NCBI GenBank assembly: GCA_964393815.1
Contig: CAYMUP010000018.1
Coordinates: forward strand, 1 to 17,945
Source: JAGXIT01 sp964393815
GTDB taxonomy: Bacteria; Patescibacteriota; Saccharimonadia; Saccharimonadales; UBA4665
Direction of reading: 5' to 3'
DNA: 17,945 nt
The notes under the pieces: generated by a model
The model's database searches: none
Told to the model about the DNA's origin: nothing
Seen by the model: only the letters and a program-made list of their open reading frames with translations
Shown here: positions 6,847-15,200 of the stretch, piece by piece
Layout: every line of letters begins with the position of its first letter
Numbering within the stretch: position 1 is the stretch's first letter
Position numbers and translations under genes: made by a program

Positions 6847-7069
6847 CTAGAGACGTCGGGAGACTTAACAAAGTTGAGTTCACCCGTACAGTGGTTATCA
6901 GCCACGAATGTCTGCGGGAAGAAAAGAGGTTAACTCTAGTAGAACCTGCCGCGTACGCTGCGATAAAGCGAGTAAACCAAGCGCTAAAAGAGGTCACTTC
7001 TTTTAGAAACCGGATGGTACCCCCCATTTTCACCTGGGGTCCGGTGTCTAACAGAGGTGATTTTTATTT
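6847..7069 (+). promoter_or_regulatory. T-box leader, probably tRNA(Ile)-responsive
   Basis: Uncharged tRNA should switch this leader on. The antiterminator is textbook: ACCGGA (7009-7014) pairs with TCCGGT (7040-7045), CCCC (7022-7025) with GGGG (7036-7039), and exactly seven bases, TGGTACC (7015-7021), are left as the bulge that binds the tRNA acceptor end. The T after TGG would match an A discriminator, as in tRNA(Ile). A competing hairpin, TCACCT (7030-7035) with AGGTGA (7055-7060), runs into TTTTTATTT (7061-7069) and is a good terminator. A perfect 8-bp stem just before the antiterminator (6984-6991 with 6999-7006) fits Stem III. The stem at 6914-6952 contains GAA and AGTA, which fits the S-turn of Stem II. 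Stem I is not clearly resolved; an ATC codon (6897-6899) lies in a 7-nt loop closed by GTGG/CCAC. The ileS gene in the operon supports isoleucine specificity. Confidence 0.85.
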
Positions 7070-7081
7070 GGGAGAAGGTAC

Positions 7082-7252
7082 ATGGATTCGTTTGAAGGAA
7101 AAATATATGAAATCCCGGGCGAGCCGTTGTCGGGTGAGGTTGCAGCTGAGTTTTTTGTACTTGACGCCATGCGTGCCCACCCAAATGAGTTTGCTGACTT
7201 TCTTGGCAGGTTGTCCCAACAGGGTTTTATTGAGGCTAATTTGGAGCAATAA
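7082..7252 (+). CDS. Hypothetical 56-aa protein, first gene of the T-box operon
   Basis: A short ORF, MDSFEGKIYEIPGEP to FIEANLEQ, that starts 7 nt after GGGAG (7070-7074) and ends in TAA overlapping the ATG of the next gene (TAATG), a layout typical of translational coupling. The product is acidic, has no cysteine, no signal peptide and no transmembrane segment, and has a likely amphipathic helix across about residues 19-47. It is not an attenuation leader peptide: it has only three isoleucines, none clustered, and lies after the T-box terminator. I do not recognise the family. Its position right at the regulatory leader, with a good ribosome binding site and coupling, argues that it is real. 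Confidence 0.7.
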   Translation: MDSFEGKIYEIPGEPLSGEVAAEFFVLDAMRAHPNEFADFLGRLSQQGFIEANLEQ

Positions 7253-7875
7253 TGAAAACAATTTTAGTCTATGGTGATTCAAACACTTGGGGCCAGACAG
7301 GTTGGCCATTTAACGGTGAACCGAGACTTGCATATAATCAGCGCTGGACAGGTCAAATTGCTAGGCAACTCGGGGATGAAGCGAAGATTATAGAGGAAGG
7401 CCTGGGAGGGCGGACGGCTGGCGACATTCAAGAAGGGGATACAAAGTACAGAAATGGCCAGGTGTACTTCAAGGCAGCATTTAGATCACACGAGCCAATA
7501 GATGTGCTCGTTGTCGCGCTAGGTACCAATGACTGCCAAGTTCGTTATAGTAGGACTGCCGAGCAAATTTACGAGGATCTGTCGTTTTATCAACAAGATG
7601 CAGGCGAACTTCATCTCAAAGAGTATAAAATGCCAAAAGTAGTCTTTGTGGTACCGCCACCGTTTAATGCAGAGCCCGATAATGCGTATTTCCTGAACAG
7701 AGAACACGTGCGTAGCGAATTAGCCAGGTTAATGACCGTCTCAAAAGATATGGATGTTATCGATGCGGGAGAGGTATCTTTAGCATCCGATGGAGTGCAT
7801 TTTTCGGCCGAAGGACACAAGCAAATGGCGGATGCCGTAGTAAACAAGCTAAAGGAGATAGGATATGAAATTTAA
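7252..7875 (+). CDS. SGNH/GDSL-family hydrolase
   Basis: A 207-aa serine hydrolase of the SGNH fold, probably an esterase acting on an unknown ester. Block I is GDSNTWG with nucleophile Ser10, block II is around the Gly of GLGGRTAGD (50-58), block III is GTND (91-94) with the oxyanion Asn93, and block V is DGVHFS with Asp180 and His183, so the catalytic set is complete. GDSNTWG resembles the arylesterase/acyl-CoA thioesterase-type branch. No signal peptide is visible, so it should act in the cytoplasm. It overlaps the upstream 56-aa ORF by 1 nt and the ileS start by 11 nt, so it belongs to the T-box operon. Why an esterase is under amino-acid control is not obvious; hydrolysis of a small metabolite or a modified lipid are both possible. 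Confidence 0.9.
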   Translation: MKTILVYGDSNTWGQTGWPFNGEPRLAYNQRWTGQIARQLGDEAKIIEEGLGGRTAGDIQEGDTKYRNGQVYFKAAFRSHEPIDVLVVALGTNDCQVRYSRTAEQIYEDLSFYQQDAGELHLKEYKMPKVVFVVPPPFNAEPDNAYFLNREHVRSELARLMTVSKDMDVIDAGEVSLASDGVHFSAEGHKQMADAVVNKLKEIGYEI

Positions 7876-10750
7876 AAGTGGTACAAGACGGCGAGCGCTA
7901 GAATACGAAAAAGACATTGCAAAGCGGTGGGAGCGCGAGAAAACTTTTGAAAAGTCTGTTGAACAACGGCCAGAGGCAAACCGCTGGGTGTTTTACGATG
8001 GGCCGCCATTCTTAACCGGCACGCCACACCATGGTCACTTGCTTGTTTCGACGGTCAAAGACGCGATGGGGCGTTTTCATACTATGAAAGGGCAACGAGT
8101 AGAGCGTCGGTGGGGTTGGGATTGCCACGGACTGCCGGCCGAGGTGTATGTCGAAAAGCAACTCGGTATTTCGAGCAAAAAAGAGATTGGCACAAAGATC
8201 TCTGTGGAGGAGTACGTCAAAGCGTGTCGGGCTGCCATGGTTAAGACAGGCACAGAGTGGGAAGATACGATCGAGCGGCTTGGTCGTTGGGTGGAGTTTC
8301 AGGGCGCCTACAAGACCATGGACAAAGAATACATGGAGTCGGTGTGGTGGGCGTTTAAAGAGCTGTATGAAAATGGCAAGATTTATGAGGGTGAAAAAAT
8401 CCTCGTGTATTGCACCAAGGACGCGACACCCATCAGCAAGTCAGAAGTTGCTATGGAGAATAGCTACCAGGTAGACACCGACCCGAGCGTCTACGTGTAT
8501 TTTAAACTACAAGATAGCGATGAATATTTGCTTGCATGGACAACCACGCCGTGGACATTGCCTGCAAATGTGGCAGTAGCTGTTCATGAGAACGAAGAGT
8601 ACTCACTTCTCGAACACGAAGGAAAGCGGTTTTATGTAGCGAGTGAGGCGGTGAGTCGGGTGATGCAAGACGCTAAAAAACAGCCACTCGTATATGATGT
8701 TGTTAAAAAAATACAGGGGTCAGAGCTGGTTGGGCTGCGGTATGAGCCTTTGTTTGAAAATCGCGGGCCTAACGCTCACAAAGTATTACACGCAGAGTTT
8801 GTTACGACAGCTGACGGTACGGGAATCGTGCATGAAGCACCGGCGTATGGTGAGGAAGACTACGAACTATGTAAGACAAATGGTATTGCAGTGTTTTCTA
8901 TTGTCGATGCAGATGGTAACTATACCGAAGGGCGATGGCAGGGTGAAAACATCTGGGAAACCAACAAAAAGATCGCCAAGACACTCGTAGAAGAGCACAA
9001 GGCACTCAAAGTCGATTACGTGCAGCACGAATACCCGCATTGCCACCGCTGCGGCACAAAACTCATGTACCGAGCTCACCCTAGCTGGTTTATGGACATA
9101 CAGGGACAAAAACAAGAAATGCTTGCAGCAAATGAGGCGACACGGTGGGTGCCTGATGTATTGAGAACAGGTCGTTTCAACAACATCATAGAGCAAGCAC
9201 CGGACTGGAACCTCAGTCGTGACCGGTACTGGGCAACGCCTATCCCTGTCTGGAAAGGTGAGCGAACAGATGGCACAGAAGTTGTAAAAATTTTTGGGAG
9301 CTACGCTGAATTTGCCGAATTTACCGGTAAAACGCTCGATGATTACCATTTGCCCCAGGTGATGAATGTGACATTTGAGATGGACGGCGTCACCTTGCGG
9401 CATATTGGCAAGGTGCTCGACTGTTGGTTCGAAAGCGGGAGCATGCCGTTTGCCCAGTTCCACTACCCGTTTGAAAACAAACAACAGTTTGAGGCCAGTT
9501 TCCCGGCCGATTTCATCATCGAGGCTATCGACCAGACGAGAGGTTGGTTTTATAGCCTGATGGCGGTAAATGTCGGTCTGTTTGACAAAGCTCCCTGGAA
9601 AAACCTGATTTGTACTGGATTTATCAACGCAGCTGATGGTAAAAAAATGAGTAAAAAACTCAAAAATTATACCGATCCTGTTGAACTGATGGACAAATTT
9701 TCGGCTGATAGTTTTCGTTTTTTGATGCTGGGCAGCCCGCTGACAAATGGAGAAAATTTTGCGCTAGCCGATAAAGATGTGGGTGATGTTGCTCGTAAAC
9801 TCGGTATGATCTGGAACATGTACGATTTTTTTACCATGTACGCGGAGGTCGATGATTGGCAGTTTGATGGTAAGCTAACGGATCCGCTCGCCACGCTTAA
9901 AAATCCGCTCGATATCTGGGTAGTGTCGCGGCTGCATCAGCTGGTGGCAGAGGTCGAGGAGCGCACTGAAGCGTATGACCTCCAAGGCGCCCTGAAGCCG
10001 ATCCTGCCATTTCTAGATGACGCCAGTAACTGGTATGTGCGCCGCAGCCGACGACGGTTTTGGAAGAGCGAAGACGACGGCGACAAAGCAGACGCGTACC
10101 GGACGCTACACTACGTCTTGACGCGACTTAGTTATGTTTTGGCGCCTTTTACGCCTTTTATGGCCGAAGAGCTACACGACAAACTCATCGGCAGTGGCAG
10201 TGTACACCTGCAGGATTGGCTGCCGGCCGGCAGGGTAGACGAGAAAACGCTCAGCGATATGAGTCGAGCTCGACAGGTTATCGAGCAGGGGCTAGCAGCT
10301 CGTATGAAAAAATCAGATGATGAAAACCAAGTAAAAGTGCGTCAGCCGTTGGCTCTACTGCAGTATGGCGGCGAGAAACTAGAGGCATACTACGAAGCAA
10401 TGATTGCAGACGAAGTGAATGTCAAAGAAGTAAAAAATGCATCCCAGGTTAAATCTGACGAAGTTGTACTCGACAAAACCTTAACGTCAGAACTTATACA
10501 AGAGGGTCTGATGCGTGAAATCGTGCGAGTGGTGCAAAGCGCACGCAAGGCGGCTGACCTGCAAGTAGACGACCGAATCGCCCTAACACTAGCGGGTGAC
10601 GACAGGCTACTACAAGCCTATGATGCATACAAAACAACGATTTGGAATGAAACTCTAACAGATAGCGATGAGCTAGTAGCAGACAGTTTTACATCAAAAA
10701 CAACAATCGAAGATTTAGATTTAGAGGTACAGCTTTGCAAAATAGGGTAG
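7865..10750 (+). CDS. ileS: Isoleucyl-tRNA synthetase (eukaryote-like, type 2)
   Basis: Charges tRNA(Ile) with isoleucine in the cytoplasm. A class Ia synthetase of 961 aa. The HIGH-type motif is HHGH (55-58) within PPFLTGTPHHGH, and WDCHGLPAE follows. The editing domain (CP1) spans roughly 190-400 and includes AWTTTPWTLPANVAV. WFESGSMPFAQ is part of the catalytic core, and the KMSKS loop is KMSKK (594-598). The anticodon-binding domain follows from about 680. The PPFLTGTPHHGH form of the motif and KMSKK followed by LKNY resemble eukaryotic IleS and the mupirocin-insensitive bacterial type 2 rather than E. coli-type IleS; a C-terminal zinc finger of the E. coli kind is absent. The ATG has AAAGGAG at 7851-7857, 7 nt upstream. 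It shares the T-box leader and overlaps both neighbours. Confidence 0.97.
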   Translation: MKFKSGTRRRALEYEKDIAKRWEREKTFEKSVEQRPEANRWVFYDGPPFLTGTPHHGHLLVSTVKDAMGRFHTMKGQRVERRWGWDCHGLPAEVYVEKQLGISSKKEIGTKISVEEYVKACRAAMVKTGTEWEDTIERLGRWVEFQGAYKTMDKEYMESVWWAFKELYENGKIYEGEKILVYCTKDATPISKSEVAMENSYQVDTDPSVYVYFKLQDSDEYLLAWTTTPWTLPANVAVAVHENEEYSLLEHEGKRFYVASEAVSRVMQDAKKQPLVYDVVKKIQGSELVGLRYEPLFENRGPNAHKVLHAEFVTTADGTGIVHEAPAYGEEDYELCKTNGIAVFSIVDADGNYTEGRWQGENIWETNKKIAKTLVEEHKALKVDYVQHEYPHCHRCGTKLMYRAHPSWFMDIQGQKQEMLAANEATRWVPDVLRTGRFNNIIEQAPDWNLSRDRYWATPIPVWKGERTDGTEVVKIFGSYAEFAEFTGKTLDDYHLPQVMNVTFEMDGVTLRHIGKVLDCWFESGSMPFAQFHYPFENKQQFEASFPADFIIEAIDQTRGWFYSLMAVNVGLFDKAPWKNLICTGFINAADGKKMSKKLKNYTDPVELMDKFSADSFRFLMLGSPLTNGENFALADKDVGDVARKLGMIWNMYDFFTMYAEVDDWQFDGKLTDPLATLKNPLDIWVVSRLHQLVAEVEERTEAYDLQGALKPILPFLDDASNWYVRRSRRRFWKSEDDGDKADAYRTLHYVLTRLSYVLAPFTPFMAEELHDKLIGSGSVHLQDWLPAGRVDEKTLSDMSRARQVIEQGLAARMKKSDDENQVKVRQPLALLQYGGEKLEAYYEAMIADEVNVKEVKNASQVKSDEVVLDKTLTSELIQEGLMREIVRVVQSARKAADLQVDDRIALTLAGDDRLLQAYDAYKTTIWNETLTDSDELVADSFTSKTTIEDLDLEVQLCKIG

Positions 10751-11445
10751 GGGGCAAAAAACCAGTTATTGGCATCGTGCCGGCCTACGACGAGGGGGTA
10801 AAGGTGCCAAAAATGCGCGAAGGCTATTTGCTGCGCCGCGTTTACACAAAAGTGCTTGCCTCGGTTGGGGCGACGCCGCTGATACTCAATGTCGACATGA
10901 CGGTAGACGAAGTACTGTCACTGTGTGACGGAGTGGTGCTGTCTGGCGGAGAGGACATCCACCCGTCTTACTACGGTGGCAAACCGCTCTTGCAGCTAGA
11001 AGAGCCTCTAACTAGGACAGATTGGGAAATCGAGATTATTCGCGCGTGCCGCAAACACCATGTCCCGGTGCTTGGCATCTGCTACGGCATGCAGCTGCTT
11101 GCTGTAGCGTACGGCGGTAGTCTGCATCAAGATATTGCAACTGAGGTGCCAAGCGCCATTACGCACTATGACCCAAAGTACAACCGCAGCGTTAAACACA
11201 AGGTGCAGTTTGTCGCAGATTTTCTCGGTTTTAAAGAGGGCGATCGGCCGTGGATTGCCTCTCGCCATCACCAGGCAGTCTCACAGATCCCAGAGGGGTT
11301 TCATCCTGTGGCCTATGCCTCTGACGGAGTGCTTGAAGCTATGCAGGGCGATGGCTGCTACGGCATGCAGTGGCACCCAGAGTCAGATGAGACTGGCATA
11401 GAAACATACCGCTCGTTTGTAGAGCGCTGCTTGAGGGTAGGCTAA
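10735..11445 (+). CDS. Peptidase C26 / class I glutamine-amidotransferase-like hydrolase
   Basis: A 236-aa cytoplasmic enzyme of the family that includes PuuD (gamma-glutamyl-GABA hydrolase) and other gamma-glutamyl hydrolases. The nucleophile elbow GICYGMQ carries Cys116, and WHPES carries His214 and Glu216, completing the triad. VVLSGGEDIHPSYYG is the oxyanion-side motif of this subfamily. The chosen start is TTG at 10735, inside the end of ileS (16-nt overlap), because AGAGG at 10723-10727 lies 7 nt ahead of it and no other start codon precedes the conserved KPVIGIVPAYD strand. It is the last gene of the T-box operon. The true substrate is unknown; an amide or gamma-glutamyl peptide is likely. 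Confidence 0.9.
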   Translation: MQNRVGGKKPVIGIVPAYDEGVKVPKMREGYLLRRVYTKVLASVGATPLILNVDMTVDEVLSLCDGVVLSGGEDIHPSYYGGKPLLQLEEPLTRTDWEIEIIRACRKHHVPVLGICYGMQLLAVAYGGSLHQDIATEVPSAITHYDPKYNRSVKHKVQFVADFLGFKEGDRPWIASRHHQAVSQIPEGFHPVAYASDGVLEAMQGDGCYGMQWHPESDETGIETYRSFVERCLRVG

Positions 11446-11448
11446 GAC

Positions 11449-11477
11449 TTTACAAACAGGGGTGAGCGTGGTACCAT
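11449..11477 (+). promoter_or_regulatory. rplU promoter
   Basis: A -35 TTTACA (11449-11454), a 17-nt spacer and an extended -10 TGGTACCAT (11469-11477). The -10 also forms half of a short inverted repeat, TACCAT GTG ATGGTA (11472-11486), over the predicted transcription start. This could be chance or a small operator. Confidence 0.5.
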
Positions 11478-11513
11478 GTGATGGTATTTCAAACTAAGAA
11501 GTAGGGAAGCAAG

Positions 11514-11822
11514 ATGAAAAAAGCAATTATTGCTACCGGCGGCAAACAATATGTCGTAGCCGAAGGTGACACATTATCCATCGAGCGACTGAAAGGCGAT
11601 GACAAAAAAGTCAGCTTCGATGCACTGCTCGTTGTAGACGGCGACAAGACTTCCGTAGGCGCTCCACTTGTGAAAGGCGTTGCGGTCAAAGCGACCGTAG
11701 TCGACGCCGAAGCACGTGCCGAGAAAGTAACTGCCATACGGTACAAGGCCAAAAAGCGCGTACACAAGCGCCATGGCCACCGCCAGGACCAAACGATCGT
11801 AAAGATCGACAGTATCACGTAA
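11514..11822 (+). CDS. rplU: Large ribosomal subunit protein bL21
   Basis: A 102-aa protein of standard bL21 length and pattern: MKKAIIATGGKQYVVAEGDTL at the start, the hydrophobic core around LLVVDGDKTSVGAPLV, and the basic RNA-binding tail KKRVHKRHGHRQDQTIVKI. The ATG is preceded by AGGGAAG at 11503-11509. In most bacteria rpmA (bL27) follows rplU; here a terminator and a surface protein gene follow, so the usual pair is split. It has its own promoter and terminator. Confidence 0.97.
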   Translation: MKKAIIATGGKQYVVAEGDTLSIERLKGDDKKVSFDALLVVDGDKTSVGAPLVKGVAVKATVVDAEARAEKVTAIRYKAKKRVHKRHGHRQDQTIVKIDSIT

Positions 11823-11843
11823 GTTTGTAGACGAAACGAAGCT

Positions 11844-11876
11844 AAAAATAACCGCTCAAATGGGCGGTTATTTTTT
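11844..11876 (+). terminator. Intrinsic terminator of rplU
   Basis: AAAAATAACCGCTC (11844-11857) pairs with GGGCGGTTATTTTT (11862-11875), with one G-U pair and loop AAAT, and is followed by a further T. It starts 22 nt after the rplU stop. Confidence 0.9.
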
Positions 11877-11880
11877 GTAG

Positions 11881-12205
11881 TTGTGGATAACTTTGGGGGG
11901 ATAGTATAAATGTAGATTTTATTGCAACGATTTCTAGATGCTCTGTAGGCGAACTTGTACCTAGAAAGAACATGAAGCAACAGGGGTGAGAAATAAATGA
12001 TGTAACAAATACTTCAATTTCTAGATAGTTTAGTCGGTATTTGGATAGCAAATAACGAACACATTTTTCTCTTGATTGACCCTGTGAAGCGCCGCATAAT
12101 TTCTCGGTAGGAAAGCCAAAACAAAAAAAGGCAACTTCCGAAACAAAAAATTGGTCTATCGCAAAAAGCTTAGAAACCAAAATTAAACACCTTAAACAAC
12201 CCAAA
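11881..12205. other. Intergenic region between rplU and the surface-protein gene
   Basis: I see no credible gene here on either strand; the long minus-strand frame across it is mostly antisense to the next gene. It contains a perfect DnaA-box-like 9-mer (TGTGGATAA, 11882-11890), two copies of the 10-mer ATTTCTAGAT (about 11930 and 12018, some 90 bp apart), and a promoter at 12072-12100. The part after 12100 is very A-rich and would form the 5' leader of the surface-protein mRNA. Confidence 0.6.
12072..12100 (+). promoter_or_regulatory. Promoter of the surface-protein gene
   Basis: A -35 TTGATT (12072-12077), a 17-nt spacer and a -10 CATAAT (12095-12100). Transcription should begin near 12107, leaving a leader of about 100 nt to the GTG at 12206 or about 213 nt to the ATG at 12320. 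Confidence 0.55.
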
Positions 12206-15200
12206 GTGAAAAAACTAAAACGTCTCTTGCTCGCGCTACGCGTGCATAGCCTCGGTCGAATTGACTCGGGGCGTTTTGGTTTATTTGGGCTTTGGGCATT
12301 AGGCTTTAGGCTTCGGAAAATGCGGTTTGTTTTGGGGCTGGTTTTGGCAATCCTACCCCTGTTTTTCCTTACGCGCGCGAATACCGCGCACGTAAGCGCG
12401 TTACCCAGCGACAACCTGAACTTCCAGGCCCGCCTGGAAAGCAGCACTGGTGCCATTGCCCCAGACGGCTACTACGACATCGAGTTCAAGCTCTACAATG
12501 CCGATACCGGCGGTACCAGCCTCTGGACAGAAACCCGCAGCTACAACTCCGGTTCCGGCCAATGTTCTGGTCCGCTTGGTGCCAATGACTGCCGTGTCCG
12601 GGTAGCTAACGGTTACGTCAGCGTCTACCTTGGTTCTGTCACTAGCTTCCCAAGCACTATCCCATGGGACCAGCAGCTCTATCTCACTATGAATGTCGGT
12701 GGTACCACCGCTAGCGGTCCGATCACCTGGGACGGAGAAATGAACCCAAGACTCAAACTGACTGCTGTTCCCTATGCCATGGCGGCCAAGAATGCGGAGC
12801 AGATTACAAAAAGCTCAGGAGCTAACATAGCTACTCTCTCGATTGCCGCTCCCACAAGCGGCAATCAGACTTTTGTGCTCCAGGACCAGGGAGCAGCCGG
12901 CACCTACAACATTTTGACCGACTACAATGCGCCAACAGTGCTTGCCGGAAGCTTTATTCAGAACCAAAACGCCGCCGTTCAATCCACGTCCAACTACTGG
13001 ATCAGCGGCACCGGTCGCGCCGACACCAGTATCCTCACCCCACTCCTCGACACAGCCATCGCCACCGCACTCAATCTTGGTACCACTAACGCCACGAGCA
13101 TCAACCTCAACCAAAACACGACCCTCGCTGCGGGCAAGAGCATAACCTTGACTGGCGGCAATACTGCCTCACGTCCGGCTTCTCCCACGGAAGGTATGGT
13201 CTACTACGACACCACCACCAAGCAACTACTCACCTACTCTAATGGCAAGTGGCAGGCTGATCGCAGTGAAGCCATCGTTGTTGCTGCCTCAAACAGCTCA
13301 GACGCTGACAAGGCGTCTGCTGACTACGTTGCCACCGGTACTAGTGACCAGACTGTTATTAATACTGCACTTACGAACGCAGATCCAGCTGGCACTGGTC
13401 GTAAGACCGGTAGAGTCGTCCTTCTTGCGGGAACTTTCACCACAACTGACGCTATCTCAATCCCTAACGACACCACGCTCGCCGGTATCGGCCGCGGTAC
13501 CTTGATCAAGTTCGCTAACATCGACGGACAAAACAAAAACATGGTCACAAATACCGACCCGGTAAACGGCGAAGGTGTCACCGTACGTGACCTTCGTCTT
13601 GACGGTAATAGAACTGTCAATACGAGTGGTACTCAGCATGGCGTTTACTTTAATGGTGTCGGTGCCGTTAACAACAGTCGCCAGGGTGCTACTGTCAACG
13701 GAGTCTGGGCAATGAACTTCCGAGGCGATGGTATATACCTCTTCAGTTCTTACCTCAGTACAATTCTCGGCTCGACCTCACAGGACAACGCTGGCAATGG
13801 TTTCCGCATCCATAGCTCGCACCGCTCCAACGTTAGCAACAACCTATCTATTGCTAACGACGCTTGGGGTGTAGTTGTCATAGGTAGCAAGAACATCGTT
13901 GTTAATGGCAACACAATTGCATTTAACGGTGAACTAGCAGGGGCAACCACTAGCGGCGGTATGATCATCCACGGTAGTAGCAGCGAAAATGCAATCACCA
14001 ATAATGCTTTTAGAGATAGTGGTATCGGCACCGGTGCGAGTAACCCGAGTATCTATGTGAATACCGCGAGCAACAACACCATAACTGGCAACAACATCGC
14101 AGATACGAACGGCACAACTGGTTACGCCATAAATATTGCTAATGCTTCATCCACTAACAATTATCTTTCCAACAACGTCATTACTGGCACCTATGTAGCA
14201 CCACTGATCGATAACGGCACCGACACTATATGGGCAGGGCAGCAGAATGGCACTAGTGCTACGGCGGATTATCTCATACAACCTGCCGGTAGCATACAGC
14301 TCCTTAAGGACACATATGTTTCAGGCAAACTTCAGGTAGGCTCAGCAACCACTGACGCGACCATAAACCTCTTTGGGCTAGACAGCTACAACAATGCTAC
14401 CGACCCAACCGGCTTCAACGGCGCCATGTACTACAACACGAGCACCAATAAATTCCGCTGCTTTGAAAACGGTGCGTGGACAAATTGTGCTGCAAGCGCG
14501 GAAAATGTTATTCAAAACCAGAGTGCGGCTGCACAAACTACGGCTACGTTCTGGATACAGGGGAGTGGTCGGAGTGATGCCAGTTTCTTGGCGCCACAGT
14601 TCGACGCCGCAACTGGCATTGCGTTGAGTCTTGGTGCAACAAATGCCACAAGTATTACTATCGGCAAGGGGACAGTGGGTACAGTACTAGCCTCGAGCAC
14701 TATTACGGCCGGCACTAGCGGCAGTGCGACAACGTTACAGGGTGCAGCACAGCTGACTGCGAATACAGCTGGGAATGACTTTACTATAAAAGGGAGTGCT
14801 GGTAATGGTACGGGCAATGGTGGCACGCTGCTTATCTCCGGTGGTGATGCCGGGGCGACCGGTACTATGGGGCTGGTGAGCTTGAACCCGACCTCGTTTG
14901 CCGCCCAGACCGCCCAAACTCTAGGTAGTTCACAGACCCTCAATCAGGCGTGGATCAACAACTATAGCACCTTGCCGCTCATCGCCTCAAATACCGGTCT
15001 GACCTTTACCGTTCCTGCACCGGCGATCTCTACTGTCGGTCGTGTGTACTATATATCAAACGCTGGTACAAACGACTTCAACATTCTGCTGAACGGCACG
15101 AGCATAAACATTGCGCTCAAAGCCAACAGTACGGCTACACTAATCTGGAATGGCAATGGCTGGACCGCTGCCGGCGCCTCTAGCGCAACTGACCTTCAGG

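Noticed and set aside
6891..7277. Plus-strand 128-codon frame over the T-box leader
   Set aside because: It runs through structured leader RNA and the terminator, and out of frame across the 56-aa ORF, which has the better ribosome binding site and coupling.
11881..12205. Replication origin
   Set aside because: One DnaA box without a cluster, without dnaA or dnaN next to it, is not enough.
11842..12456. Minus-strand 204-codon frame
   Set aside because: It starts inside the antisense of the surface-protein gene, crosses a promoter and the A-rich leader, ends in the rplU terminator, and shows no recognisable domain or ribosome binding site.
12707..12718. Third copy of ACCGCTAGCGGT
   Set aside because: It lies in frame inside the surface-protein gene, coding for Thr-Ala-Ser-Gly in a protein full of such residues, with no promoter beside it. 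Chance is the best explanation, though it slightly weakens the rarity argument.
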